A stretch of 64,000 nucleotides of DNA from contig CAVSBG010000017.1 in assembly GCA_963726125.1 (NCBI GenBank), positions 124,001 through 188,000 of the forward strand, written 5' to 3'. Position numbers and translations under genes: made by a program. This document shows positions 56,069 through 64,000 of the stretch, one piece after another. The first letter of the stretch is position 1. The number at the start of each line of letters is the position of its first letter. The stretch is from JAMXLO01 sp963726125. GTDB taxonomy: Bacteria > Pseudomonadota > Alphaproteobacteria > Acetobacterales > Acetobacteraceae. The notes under the pieces are model-generated. The model worked only from the letters and a program-made list of their open reading frames with translations. It searched no databases and was not told the origin of the DNA.

Positions 56069-57448
56069 ATGAGTGACATTGCCTCGCCCGGACTGTTCGA
56101 TCGGGCGATCCGCCGCATCAATACGATATGGCGCGATATGGCGGCGGGCGTCGAAGACGTGTCGATCGCCGCGCAGATGCGAGCCTGCCTGAACGGCCGC
56201 GGCGGTGAGGTCAGCGCCCGCAATCGCGCCGCCAAGCTCGCCGAAACTTACCTCGAGCTGGACGTCGCGGGCCGCACTGAATTCCTCCGCACCCTCGCCA
56301 GCTTCGATTCGGATGCCGATGCGGTAGCCGCAGCGTATGCCGAGGTACAGGCGGCCCAGGACCCCGCCGAACTCGCCACCGCCAAGGCGGCGATGCGTCG
56401 CGCGCTGGATCCGCCTCGGCTGCGCCTGCTGACGCAGTTCACCTCCATCCCGGACGGCCGCAAATTCCTGGTCGATCTGCGCGCCTTCCTGCTGCGGATC
56501 CGTAAGGACGACAAGCTGCTGGCGGCGCTGGAAGCCGACACGCGCGGCCTGCTCGCGGCCTGGTTCGATATCGGCTTCCTGGAGTTGCAGCGGATCGACT
56601 GGAACAGCCCCGCCATCCTCCTGGAGAAGCTGGTGGACTATGAGGCGGTGCACGCCATTCGTTCCTGGCGCGACCTGAAGAACCGGCTCGATTCCGATCG
56701 GCGCTGCTACGCGTTCTTTCACCCGCGCATGCCGGGCGAGCCGCTGATCTTCGTCGAGGTCGCGCTGGTGAAGGGGCTCGCCGGCAGCGTCCAAGGGCTG
56801 CTGGACGAAAAGGCGCCGGTGCAGGATCCGCGTGAGGCCGACACCGCGATCTTCTATTCGATCAGCAACTGCCAGCGCGGCCTCGCCGGCATCAGCTTCG
56901 GCAACTTCCTGATCAAGCGCGTGGTGGAGGAATTGTCGGGCGAATTCCGCAATCTCAAGACATTTGCGACCCTGTCGCCGATACCCGGCTTCCGGCCGTG
57001 GCTGGATGCCAAGCTGGCCGCGGACGAACCGGGACTGCTGTCCGATGAGGAGTCCGCAAGCCTAGGTTCGGCAATGCCGGCCCCATCCGGCGATCAGGCG
57101 CTGGCGGCCATCCTGGCCAAACGCGGTTGGTGGCGCGAGGTCAGCTTGCGCAAGACCGCCGAACCCGTGCTGGTCCGCCTGTGCGCGCGCTATCTGCTGG
57201 TGGAGGCCAACGGCAACAAGCGTGCGCGCGATCCGGTGGCACATTTCCATCTGTCCAACGGTGCGCGGGTGGAGCGGATCAACATGGCGGGTGACACGTC
57301 GGAGAAGGGTGCCAAGGAAAGTGCCACGCTGATGGTCAATTACCTGTATGATCCGGCGAAGATCGAGGACTGGCACGAAGACTACGCCGGCGAAGGCAAG
57401 CGCAACGCGTCCACCACTGTGCGACGCTTGGCGCGGGGATGGAACTGA
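56069..57448 (+). CDS. Malonyl-CoA decarboxylase
   Basis: The ATG at 56069 with a GGAG site gives 459 residues. The catalytic part has AIFYSISNCQRGLAGISFG, GWWREVSLRKTAEPVLVRLC and HFHLSNGARVERINMAGD, containing the conserved Ser and His residues of the family. The helical N-terminal domain spans about residues 1-170. It converts malonyl-CoA to acetyl-CoA, setting malonyl-CoA levels or allowing malonate use. It overlaps the Uma2 gene (TGATG). Confidence 0.92.
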   Translation: MSDIASPGLFDRAIRRINTIWRDMAAGVEDVSIAAQMRACLNGRGGEVSARNRAAKLAETYLELDVAGRTEFLRTLASFDSDADAVAAAYAEVQAAQDPAELATAKAAMRRALDPPRLRLLTQFTSIPDGRKFLVDLRAFLLRIRKDDKLLAALEADTRGLLAAWFDIGFLELQRIDWNSPAILLEKLVDYEAVHAIRSWRDLKNRLDSDRRCYAFFHPRMPGEPLIFVEVALVKGLAGSVQGLLDEKAPVQDPREADTAIFYSISNCQRGLAGISFGNFLIKRVVEELSGEFRNLKTFATLSPIPGFRPWLDAKLAADEPGLLSDEESASLGSAMPAPSGDQALAAILAKRGWWREVSLRKTAEPVLVRLCARYLLVEANGNKRARDPVAHFHLSNGARVERINMAGDTSEKGAKESATLMVNYLYDPAKIEDWHEDYAGEGKRNASTTVRRLARGWN

Positions 57449-58047
57449 TGTCTGAGGCAGCACTGGTCGAACCGCCGGTGACGACGGGTCAATTCGACGC
57501 GTTCCTCACAACGCAGGACGACGACTCACTTTGGGAGTTGGTCGCTGGTCGGATTGTCGCGATGACCAATCCGACGGAAGTCCACGAGCAGATCGCCAGC
57601 AACATCGGTGCCCCGTTGAAGCTCGCGATGGATCCGTTGGGCTGCCGTGTCTATCAAGGCGGCCTGGGAGTACAGCGATCCGATCGCGAGCAGGAAATCC
57701 ATCGTCCGCGCCCGGACGTCCTGGTACGCTGCGGACGTGTCGGCACCCGCAATTTCATCACTGACCCGCTTGTCGTCGTCGAAGTGCTCTCGCCCTCGAC
57801 CATGGATGTGGACCGCGGCGAAAAGCTACGCTTCTACAAGGCGCTGCCCACACTGAGGCACATCGTGCTGGTCTATCAGGACCAGATGAGAGTCGAACAC
57901 TACAGGCGGACCGATGAGGGCTGGCCGCTGGAAGTTCTGACGGACCCGGAAGACATGCTGCGCTTCGAGGCCGTCCGCTTCGAGATTGCCTTGGATCAAG
58001 TGTATTCCGGTATCGAATTAACCAACATCCGTCGCCTCGTGCGCTAA
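57448..58047 (+). CDS. Uma2 family restriction endonuclease-like protein
   Basis: This 199-residue protein has a PD-(D/E)XK-type core: EIHRPRPDVLVRCG, then PLVVVEVLSPSTMDVDRGEK and LRFYKALPTLRHIVLVYQD. Uma2 (DUF820) proteins are widespread in small multigene families; most have no proven substrate. The ATG at 57448 overlaps the malonyl-CoA decarboxylase stop; the in-frame ATG at 57439 is an alternative. Confidence 0.85.
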   Translation: MSEAALVEPPVTTGQFDAFLTTQDDDSLWELVAGRIVAMTNPTEVHEQIASNIGAPLKLAMDPLGCRVYQGGLGVQRSDREQEIHRPRPDVLVRCGRVGTRNFITDPLVVVEVLSPSTMDVDRGEKLRFYKALPTLRHIVLVYQDQMRVEHYRRTDEGWPLEVLTDPEDMLRFEAVRFEIALDQVYSGIELTNIRRLVR

Positions 58048-58080
58048 ACAAGTCGAAGCTCCACCAGCAACTCGTTCTCC

Positions 58081-58170
58081 CTCCGTCATGGCTGGGCCCC
58101 GACCCGGCCATCGGCCGCCCGCACCCATGTGCGAACGATGCAATCCCAATCAGCAACCATCCGATGGAAA
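58081..58170. repeat. RVKPGHD-type dispersed repeat, copy 2
   Basis: It shares TCATGG/ACCGGG-type stem and the tail GATGCAATCCCAATCAGCA with the copy at 51771-51862, about 80% by eye over the last 45 bases. Lies between the Uma2 gene and the palindromic element at 58288. Confidence 0.65.
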
Positions 58171-58287
58171 CGGCCGGCTCCCGGGTAGCGCGAGGGTCAC
58201 GACAGAACCGCGATCAGTCTGAACATTCCGCGCCATTGGCTGGATGGTGACGCATCACCGGCAACAGCGGACACATTAAAGAATCCT

Positions 58288-58407
58288 CAACCACAGATGC
58301 ACACGGATGCACACTGATAATCCCATTCCACCGAAGCAAGGTTGGCCCACTTCGAAACATTGCGTCTGGAGCTATCAGTGCGCATCCGTGTGCATCTGTG
58401 GTTCAAA
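58288..58407. repeat. GATGCACAC-type palindromic element, best-preserved copy
   Basis: Arms at 58288-58320 and 58374-58407 pair almost perfectly (ACCACAGATGCACACGGATG against its complement) with a 10-base period. The interior (AATCCCATTCCACCGAAGCA) is inverted relative to the 39814 copy. The sequence between 58048 and 58511 otherwise holds no gene. Confidence 0.85.
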
Positions 58408-58511
58408 TTCCTTGCTTGCTGAGCAGTCCAACGCCCATAACCGAGCCCGACCCATGTCGACCACGCGACGTGCCAAATGACATGTCTGCACGCCCGGACG
58501 GAAAATAATCC

Positions 58512-59336
58512 TTGCCGCCCGCTCCAATTTGCGTTAGGTACACTACCGTGCAACGCAACATACCCGATCCTGCCTCGCCGACCGATCCCCCGCAGGATCA
58601 CCCCGCCACAACCGTACCCCAGTGCATTACCACAGCCCTCCACGTCGTTGGCATCCTGCTGGACTACGGCCGCCACCTGCTCGCCACCGTCCGGCACCGC
58701 GCAGCCGCCCCCACATTCCCCGCCATCGCGGCCTGCTTCGGCACCGCCAACCTATCCACCATCCTCGCTCACCTGAATCGCGGCATTCTGCGTGCCGCCG
58801 CGCTGGAGCGTGTGTTGCTCGCGTGTGCCGCCAATGGCCGCGACATCGACGCGGCTGTCCTCCCCGCCCGCACGGCAAAGGCACTGTGCGCGCCCGCGGA
58901 CATCCAAGCCGGACAATTGTCCGCGTCACCCGTCCCCAGCAAAGCCGCAACACGGCCCCATCCCGCCAACAGGGACGATCCCGAACTCTTCATGCCCACC
59001 CCGGAGGATCTCGAGCGGCAGGTGCGCCGTCGCTCCCTCGGCCGCACCATCGGCGAGATCTGCCTCGACCTCGCCGTCGTGCCCGGCTTCTGCACCGGCA
59101 CCTTCTGGAACGACGTGTTTACTCTCATGTGGCAGTTCGGCGGCAGCGTCGCCGGCCTGATGCGGGAAAAAACCCGCCGCCGGGAAGCATTCATCCGGGA
59201 GCATGAAAAAAAGCTCGACAGCACCTGGGATTGGTTGCAGCTCGATCGAGACGCCATTCGCCAGATCCTCGGCTTCTTCATCGGCGAACCGCCAGTCGAT
59301 CCATTCGCCGCCGTGACAGCCACAGGCCCTCCCTGA
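58512..59336 (+). CDS. Hypothetical protein with PP-rich leader and C-terminal helices
   Basis: This 274-residue open frame with normal codon use may start later, at the GTG at 58548. A proline-rich leader (NIPDPASPTDPPQDHPATT) is followed by a helical central region (ALHVVGILLDYGRHLLATVR), a low-complexity linker around 150, and a C-terminal helical domain (RRSLGRTIGEICLDLAVVPG through FTLMWQFGGSVAGLMREKTR). No family recognised; I have a vague memory of similar Acetobacteraceae proteins. Confidence 0.55.
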   Translation: MPPAPICVRYTTVQRNIPDPASPTDPPQDHPATTVPQCITTALHVVGILLDYGRHLLATVRHRAAAPTFPAIAACFGTANLSTILAHLNRGILRAAALERVLLACAANGRDIDAAVLPARTAKALCAPADIQAGQLSASPVPSKAATRPHPANRDDPELFMPTPEDLERQVRRRSLGRTIGEICLDLAVVPGFCTGTFWNDVFTLMWQFGGSVAGLMREKTRRREAFIREHEKKLDSTWDWLQLDRDAIRQILGFFIGEPPVDPFAAVTATGPP

Positions 59337-59561
59337 ACGACCACGCAAGAATATCGCGCTGACAACGGGGCCGGACGGCAGGGCCGGCCCCGCCGTCCCG
59401 ATTCGCGCCGTCCGCAACCTCAGTCCTCCGCGTCTGCCCAGCCCGATCCCATCCACACCGCAAACCCCACCACCCCCATGACGCGCGATCAGCGTCTGGT
59501 GCGTCGCCGCCACTGAAGCGCTAAACTCCCCGTGGCCCGTCCCCGGAGAGCAGCCAAGGCT

Positions 59562-61944
59562 ATGGACACACCGCTAGCCACCATCACCTCGCCCGCCTCC
59601 GCCGCGGTGCGCCACACCCACATCCTCAAGCAGCTGGAACGCAAGCTGCTCTGGCTGTCGTCGTGGATGATCCACAACGCCAACCACATCCGCCCCAACC
59701 GTGACGGCCTGAAGGTAGGTGGCCACCAGGCCTCCTGCGCCTCGGTGATCTCCATCATGACCGCCCTCTATTTCGAGATCGCCCGCCCGCAGGACCGCAT
59801 CGCGGTAAAGCCGCACGCCGGCCCGGTGTTCCACGCCATCAACTACCTGTTCGGCCGCCAGACCTTGGAAAACATGCAGGGCCTTCGCCAGCTCGGCGGC
59901 GTCCAATCCTACCCATCCCGCGTGAAGGACGGCCCGGAGGTCGATTTCTCCACCGGCTCCGTCGGCCTCGGCGTCGCCATGACCACGTTCTCCGCCCTGA
60001 TGGCCGACTATGTGCGCCTCCACAACCTCGGCCGCCCCGACCTCCCCCCAGGCCGCCACATAGCGATCGCCGGCGACGCCGAACTGGACGAGGGCAACAT
60101 CTACGAAGCCCTCCTCGAAGGTTGGAAGCACGACGTCCGCAACCTCTGGTGGATCGTCGACTACAATCGCCAAAGCCTAGACAGCGTCGTGCCCGATCGA
60201 CTGTTCGGCCGCATCGAGGGCCTGTTCCGCGACATGGGCTGGAACGTCGTCACCATCAAATACGGCCGCCGGCTCGAAGCCGCGTTCGCCCGCGAGGGTG
60301 GCGAGGCATTGCGCGCCTGGATCGACGATTGCCCAAACTCGCTGTATTCCGCGCTGACGTTCCAAGGCGGCGCCTCCTGGCGCCAGGCGCTGCTCGCCGA
60401 CCTCGGACGCTCGAAGGCCCGCGCCATCATCGATCCACTGTCGGACGACGAACTCGGCGCGCTGATGACCAACCTAGGCGGCCACGACATCGAAACAGTG
60501 ATCGACACGCTGCGTGCCGAGTCCGCGGGCGACCAGCCGACGTGCTTCATCGCCTACACGATCAAGGGCATGGGCCTGCCGTTCGCCGGCCACAAGGACA
60601 ACCACGCCGGCCTGATGACCAAGGAGCAGATGGAGGTCTTCCGCACCGCCATGGGCATCCGTCCCGGCAAGGAATGGGATGTCTTCGAGGGCCTCGATGT
60701 ATCGGCCGGTGAATTGCGCACCTTCGTCGACGCCTGCCCCTTCGCCACCCCGCTTTCGCCGGAAGGCCGCGCGTTCAGTGCACCCATGGTACCGGTGCCC
60801 GCCTCGCTCCCGGTGCCGAAACTTGCCGGCCGCAAGATGTCCACCCAGGCCGGCTTCGGCGACATCCTCGCCGAGATCGGCCGCGGCCAAGGCGAGCTAA
60901 AGCAACTCGCCGAGCACATCCTCACCACCTCGCCAGACGTAACCGTCTCGACCAATCTCGGCCCCTGGGTCAATCGCCGCGGCATCTTCGATCGCCACAC
61001 CCGCAACGACGTATTCCGCGACGCCAAGCTGGCCAGCGCCCAACGTTGGGGCATGTCGCCGAAGGGCCAGCACATCGAACTCGGCATAGCCGAACAGAAC
61101 CTGTTCCTGTTGCTCGGCGCCGCCGGCCTCACCCCCGCAATGACCGGCGCGCGGCTGCTCCCCGTCGGCACAGTCTACGATCCGTTCGTCAACCGCGGCC
61201 TCGATGCGCTGATCTACGCCTGCTACCAGGACGCGCGCTTCCTGCTCATCGGCACCCCATCAGGCCTGACGCTGGCACCCGAGGGCGGCCAGCACCAATC
61301 CATCAACACCCCCCTCATCGGCATCGCCGCCGATCGCCTGGCCAGTTTCGAGCCGGCGCATGTCGATGAACTGGCAATCCTGCTGCGCCACGCGTTCGAT
61401 CACATGCAGCGGCCGGACGGTTCATCGGTGTGGCTACGTTTGTCCACACGCCAACTCGAGCAGCCCGAGCGCGCGCTCGATGCATCCGCCGTGATCGGCG
61501 GCGCCCACTGGGTGGTTCCGCCGGCAAACGGAGCGCGCATCGCGATCGCCTATCAGGGACCGGTGGCGCCTGAAGCCACCGCAGCTTTTGCCGACCTCGC
61601 GGCGGAGGAGCCGGGTGCAGGCCTGCTCGCGATCACCAGCCCCGATCGGCTGCACGCCGGCTGGCTCGCCGCATTGCGCGCGCGGCGTGCCGGCGATCGC
61701 ACGGCGATGTCGCATGTGGAACGGACCCTCGCGCCCATGGCGCCGGGCGCCGCGTTGGTCACCGTGCTCGACGGCCACCCTGCGACGCATGCCTGGCTGG
61801 GTTCAGTGCGCGGCCAGCGTGTCATCCCGCTTGGACCCGACCATTTCGGCCAGAGCGGCGACATCCCCGACCTGTATCGCGAATACGGCATCGACCACGG
61901 ACGCCATCCTCGACGCCTGCGCACAAGCGCTTTTGACCCTATAG
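59562..61944 (+). CDS. Pyruvate dehydrogenase E1 (AceE)-like/transketolase-family enzyme, one frameshift
   Basis: Residues about 1-280 have the ThDP-binding domain: LKVGGHQASCASVISIMTAL, then GDAELDEGNIYEALLEGW and IVDYNRQSLDSVVPDRLFG. The middle Pyr-like domain has HIELGIAEQNLFLLLGAAGL, and the C-terminal domain follows. The layout is that of homodimeric AceE-type E1 enzymes (about 793 residues here versus about 887). The frame shifts near 61895 in an ACC run; with one base removed the protein ends DAILDACAQALLTL at the stop at 61944. Without this, the frame runs on into the next gene. Exact substrate unproven. Confidence 0.82.
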
Positions 61945-61955
61945 CCCAAGAGGCA

Positions 61956-62543
61956 ATGATGATGCGGTTCCACAGCGGCATCGCCGCGATGCTGATCATT
62001 ATCGCCACAGCAAGTGGTGCGCGTGCCGACGATGTAACCGACCAGATCAACGAGGCATTGAAAGCCTACCAGAACCACGACACGCAGGCCGCGGTCGCGG
62101 CACTCGATGGCGCCGCCAACCTGCTGCGGCAGGCGCGCGCCGAGGGCCTGAAGAATCTCCTGCCGCCGGTGCCACCCGGCTGGACCGCCGACGCCGCCGA
62201 GGCGACCGCGGTCGGTTCCGCAATGCTCGGTGGCGGTACGACCGCAAGCCGCACCTATCACAACGGGCCGCAGCAGGTGGAGGTGCAGATCATGGCCGAC
62301 TCGCCGATGCTTCAAGGCATGGCGGTCCTGCTCGGCAGTCCGTTTGCTGCTGCCGGCGGACTGAAGACGGTCGTGATTGGCGGTCGGCGACTGTCGTATT
62401 CCGACAACGACAACAGCTACATGACGCTGGTCGCCGACAAGGTGATCGTGAAGATCGAAGGCAACAAGGATACGCCGGATCCAAGCCTGAAGAGCTTCGT
62501 CGGCGCGATCGACTTCAGCGCAGTCGAGAAGCTGGTTCGATAA
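61956..62543 (+). CDS. Hypothetical secreted protein
   Basis: The ATG at 61956 gives 195 residues with a signal peptide (MMMRFHSGIAAMLIIIATAS, cleavage after ARA). The mature part is a coiled-coil-like helix (DDVTDQINEALKAYQNHDTQ, AAVAALDGAANLLRQARAEG) then a strand-rich C-terminal domain (GPQQVEVQIMADSPML, RLSYSDNDNSYMTLVADKV). Function unknown. It is the second half of an apparent 1003-residue fusion that is produced only by the frameshift in the upstream gene. Confidence 0.7.
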   Translation: MMMRFHSGIAAMLIIIATASGARADDVTDQINEALKAYQNHDTQAAVAALDGAANLLRQARAEGLKNLLPPVPPGWTADAAEATAVGSAMLGGGTTASRTYHNGPQQVEVQIMADSPMLQGMAVLLGSPFAAAGGLKTVVIGGRRLSYSDNDNSYMTLVADKVIVKIEGNKDTPDPSLKSFVGAIDFSAVEKLVR

Positions 62544-62550
62544 CCGCGGC

Positions 62551-62571
62551 GCGGCTGTGGTTCACAGCCGC
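62551..62571. terminator. Possible bidirectional terminator hairpin
   Basis: A perfect 9-bp GC stem GCGGCTGTG-GTT-CACAGCCGC sits between two convergent genes, overlapping the last codons of the minus-strand GT4 gene. No T-run follows on either side, so the call is tentative. Confidence 0.45.
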
Positions 62572-63707
62572 AGCAGCGCATCGAGCCGCTCGGCTATGCC
62601 GGCCCAGGTGAAGTGACGTAGGACATTCTCGCGCCCCGACTGTCCGAGACGGTGACGCTCGTCGGTATCGCTGAACAGGCGAACCACGGCATCTGCCATC
62701 GCGCCGGCCTTCGCTGACACCAGCGACGCATGATCCGCGGGCACCACCAAACCGTTGGTTGCCAGTTCGCTCATCACCACCGGACGCGCACACGCCCAGG
62801 CCTCCAGCACCTTGTTCTTGATGCCGACACCGGACCGCATCGGTGCGATCGAAACCCAGGCGTTACCAAGAACAGTCGCGATATCCGGCACGTCGGGCAG
62901 GAGTTCGACATTGGCTGTATTGGCGAGTGCACGTATCCCAGCCGTCGGATTGCGACCGGCAATCACGAACCGCGCGGTGGGCACCGCGGCAAGGATACGC
63001 GGCCAGATCGTATCGGCAGCGAACATCACAGCCTCGATGTTGGGCTGATAGTCCAGCGCTCCGGTGAAGCTCAGTGTCGGCTGGTTCGCTTCAGAGGCGA
63101 CATGCTCCGGAACATCCACACCGTTCGGTATCACGTGCACCGTGTCGCCGCCGCCGATCCGGCGCAGCCAACGGGCATCTGCCTCACCGACGCACACGGT
63201 CGCAGCGAAACCGCGCACCATGCGTCGGGCAAAGCGTGTCGCAACACCGATCTCGCGCAACGCCCAATAGCGCTGACGCAGATCGCGGTAGGACAGGAAC
63301 CCGCGCCAGAACTCCAGCGGATTGCAGTCGATCACATCGACGACGGCACGCGGCAGATCGCTGCGCCCGAACCACAGAGCCTCTGCGCCGGCCCACACCA
63401 GCGCACGATCGAAGCGAGCATCGCGGATCGTGCCATCCAGCGTGGCGCGCAGCTCGGTCTGGTCGAAGCGCCACGGATAGGTGAAGCCCCGGCCGGGTAG
63501 TGTCACCGGCACGTGCCTGCCAATTCGCGCCGGAATCGCGTCAGACGGCGGCGATATCAGCGTGATCGTCCAGCGTGTCGCCAGCTCATCCAGCAGATGC
63601 GAAACGCGCAGCGAGTGTCCGTTCAGCGCCGGCCAGGGCGCGACCGTCGATATCGCAAGCAGTGAAGGTTGTGAATCCAGCTTTTGACACCAATCGCCGA
63701 AGCCCAT
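62562..63707 (-). CDS. Family 4 glycosyltransferase
   Basis: The 381-residue GT-B protein has the N-terminal domain start APWPALNGHSLRVSHLLDEL and the C-terminal donor domain with LSFTGALDYQPNIEAVMFAA, SIAPMRSGVGIKNKVLEAWA and PVVMSELATNG. The GVGIKNKVLEAWA block is the E-x7-E-type region of GT4 enzymes. It resembles glycosyltransferases linked to exopolysaccharide and PEP-CTERM loci, but none of those partners is adjacent. Donor and acceptor unknown. Confidence 0.88.
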   Translation of the reverse strand: MGFGDWCQKLDSQPSLLAISTVAPWPALNGHSLRVSHLLDELATRWTITLISPPSDAIPARIGRHVPVTLPGRGFTYPWRFDQTELRATLDGTIRDARFDRALVWAGAEALWFGRSDLPRAVVDVIDCNPLEFWRGFLSYRDLRQRYWALREIGVATRFARRMVRGFAATVCVGEADARWLRRIGGGDTVHVIPNGVDVPEHVASEANQPTLSFTGALDYQPNIEAVMFAADTIWPRILAAVPTARFVIAGRNPTAGIRALANTANVELLPDVPDIATVLGNAWVSIAPMRSGVGIKNKVLEAWACARPVVMSELATNGLVVPADHASLVSAKAGAMADAVVRLFSDTDERHRLGQSGRENVLRHFTWAGIAERLDALLRL

Positions 63708-63714
63708 TCAACGT

Positions 63715-63812
63715 GGCTGCACCCCCTCCCTACCCTCCCCCGCTCCGCGGCAGAGGTGTCCCCGCCACCCCCTCTCCCGCGGAGCGGGGGAGGGTAGGGA
63801 GGGGGTGCAGCC
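63715..63812. repeat. Perfect 36-bp inverted repeat (long C/G hairpin)
   Basis: Arms 63715-63750 and 63777-63812 are exact complements, beginning GGCTGCACCCCCTCCCTACC and its reverse, around a 26-base loop. It lies between the GT4 start and the secA stop. It is longer than the other C/G-tract hairpins in the window and could act as a barrier to transcription or as a mobile palindrome. Confidence 0.85.
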
Positions 63813-63858
63813 CAGATCCGTTAGGCTGTGCGTGCGCTACGTCAACAGCAAAAGCGGT

Positions 63859-64000
63859 TCAGCCCAACCGCCCATGGCAGTGCTTGTACTTCTTCCCCGA
63901 CCCGCACGGGCACGGCGCATTGCGCGACGCATTGCGCCATGTCGAGGGATCGTTCGGGTCAACCGAATCGCTGCGTAACGATTGCGTCGCGACCGCGACC
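63859..64000 (-). CDS. secA: SecA C-terminus (5' part outside window)
   Basis: The minus-strand frame ends VDPNDPSTWRNASRNAPCPC, then GSGKKYKHCHGRLG and stop. This is the SEC-C zinc-binding tail (Cys-x-Cys...Cys-His) that lets SecA bind SecB in the pre-protein export pathway. Only the last 47 codons are here. A stand-alone SEC-C protein is an alternative; the DPNDPSTW lead-in favours SecA. Confidence 0.75.
   Translation of the reverse strand, partial: VAVATQSLRSDSVDPNDPSTWRNASRNAPCPCGSGKKYKHCHGRLG

Noticed and set aside
59532..62543. A real fusion of an AceE-like enzyme to a secreted domain
   Set aside because: A signal peptide in the middle of a cytoplasmic enzyme is implausible, and a one-base change restores two normal genes.
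62562..63707. Exosortase/PEP-CTERM locus around the GT4 gene
   Set aside because: The GT4 enzyme resembles those of such loci, but no exosortase or PEP-CTERM gene is adjacent; the only PEP-CTERM tail is 40 kb away.

Overview
The window is GC-rich DNA, nearly fully coding on both strands, from an alphaproteobacterium. Acetobacteraceae (Rhodospirillales) is the best guess. This is inference from gene content: FYDLN-acid protein, proteins with a C-terminal Hint module, a DUF1501/DUF1800 pair, a BBP2-type outer-membrane barrel, and a SecA-type zinc-binding tail. I see no rRNA, tRNA, CRISPR array, phage or complete transposase.

Layout. 0-4 kb: three membrane-linked glycosyltransferases (two GT2, one GT22-like) that look like an envelope glycan or lipid-sugar set. 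4-9.5 kb: AI-2E exporter, a hydroxypyruvate isomerase/tartronate-semialdehyde reductase pair, an XRE regulator, and an overlapping Nudix/AlaX pair. 9.6-14.3 kb: a cupin protein, a Met/Gly-rich protein, and a large repeat-plus-Hint surface protein with several reading-frame breaks. 14.9-21.3 kb: M20 amidohydrolase, DUF1501/DUF1800, and an isolated EF-G that looks like a paralogue. 21.8-26.6 kb: a broken PEP-CTERM protein, a fatty acid hydroxylase, a TPR-sulfotransferase and a membrane protein. 27.2-31.1 kb: a tightly overlapping operon joining an FMN monooxygenase to a polar amino-acid type ABC importer. 31.2-36.5 kb: orphan BrnA-like antitoxin, SnoaL-like protein, outer-membrane barrel, a 415-bp tandem duplication, and an acyl-CoA-dehydrogenase-fold monooxygenase coupled to a tartrate/D-malate dehydrogenase. 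37-39.3 kb: a second Hint protein facing a Hint remnant. 40-42.2 kb: an oxidoreductase-SelD fusion with about six frame changes. 42.2-46.4 kb: DUF1028 plus a peptide-type ABC importer lacking ATPases. 46.4-49.2 kb: small genes (GGCT, ACP, FYDLN, STAS). 49.9-54.4 kb: an NCS2 permease with a possible GHKL-like tail, an HpaB-type monooxygenase and a 3-hydroxyacyl-CoA dehydrogenase-like enzyme. 54.6-64 kb: NnrD/NnrE, malonyl-CoA decarboxylase, Uma2, an AceE-like E1, a GT4 glycosyltransferase and the 3' end of secA.

Two features cut across the window. First, the intergenic DNA holds several families of palindromic elements about 120-300 bp long: periodic-arm palindromes, a 292-bp element with terminal inverted repeats in three copies, and G/C-tract hairpins. 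Second, many otherwise conserved genes carry one or more frame changes. They cluster in the Hint gene, the PEP-CTERM gene and selD, with single events elsewhere, so assembly indels and real decay both remain possible.

The most interesting candidate system is the divergent pair of a STAS anti-sigma-antagonist-like gene and an NCS2 permease whose C-terminal ~120 residues resemble an RsbW-type ATPase fold. Two tandem copies of the 292-bp element sit in their shared promoter region.
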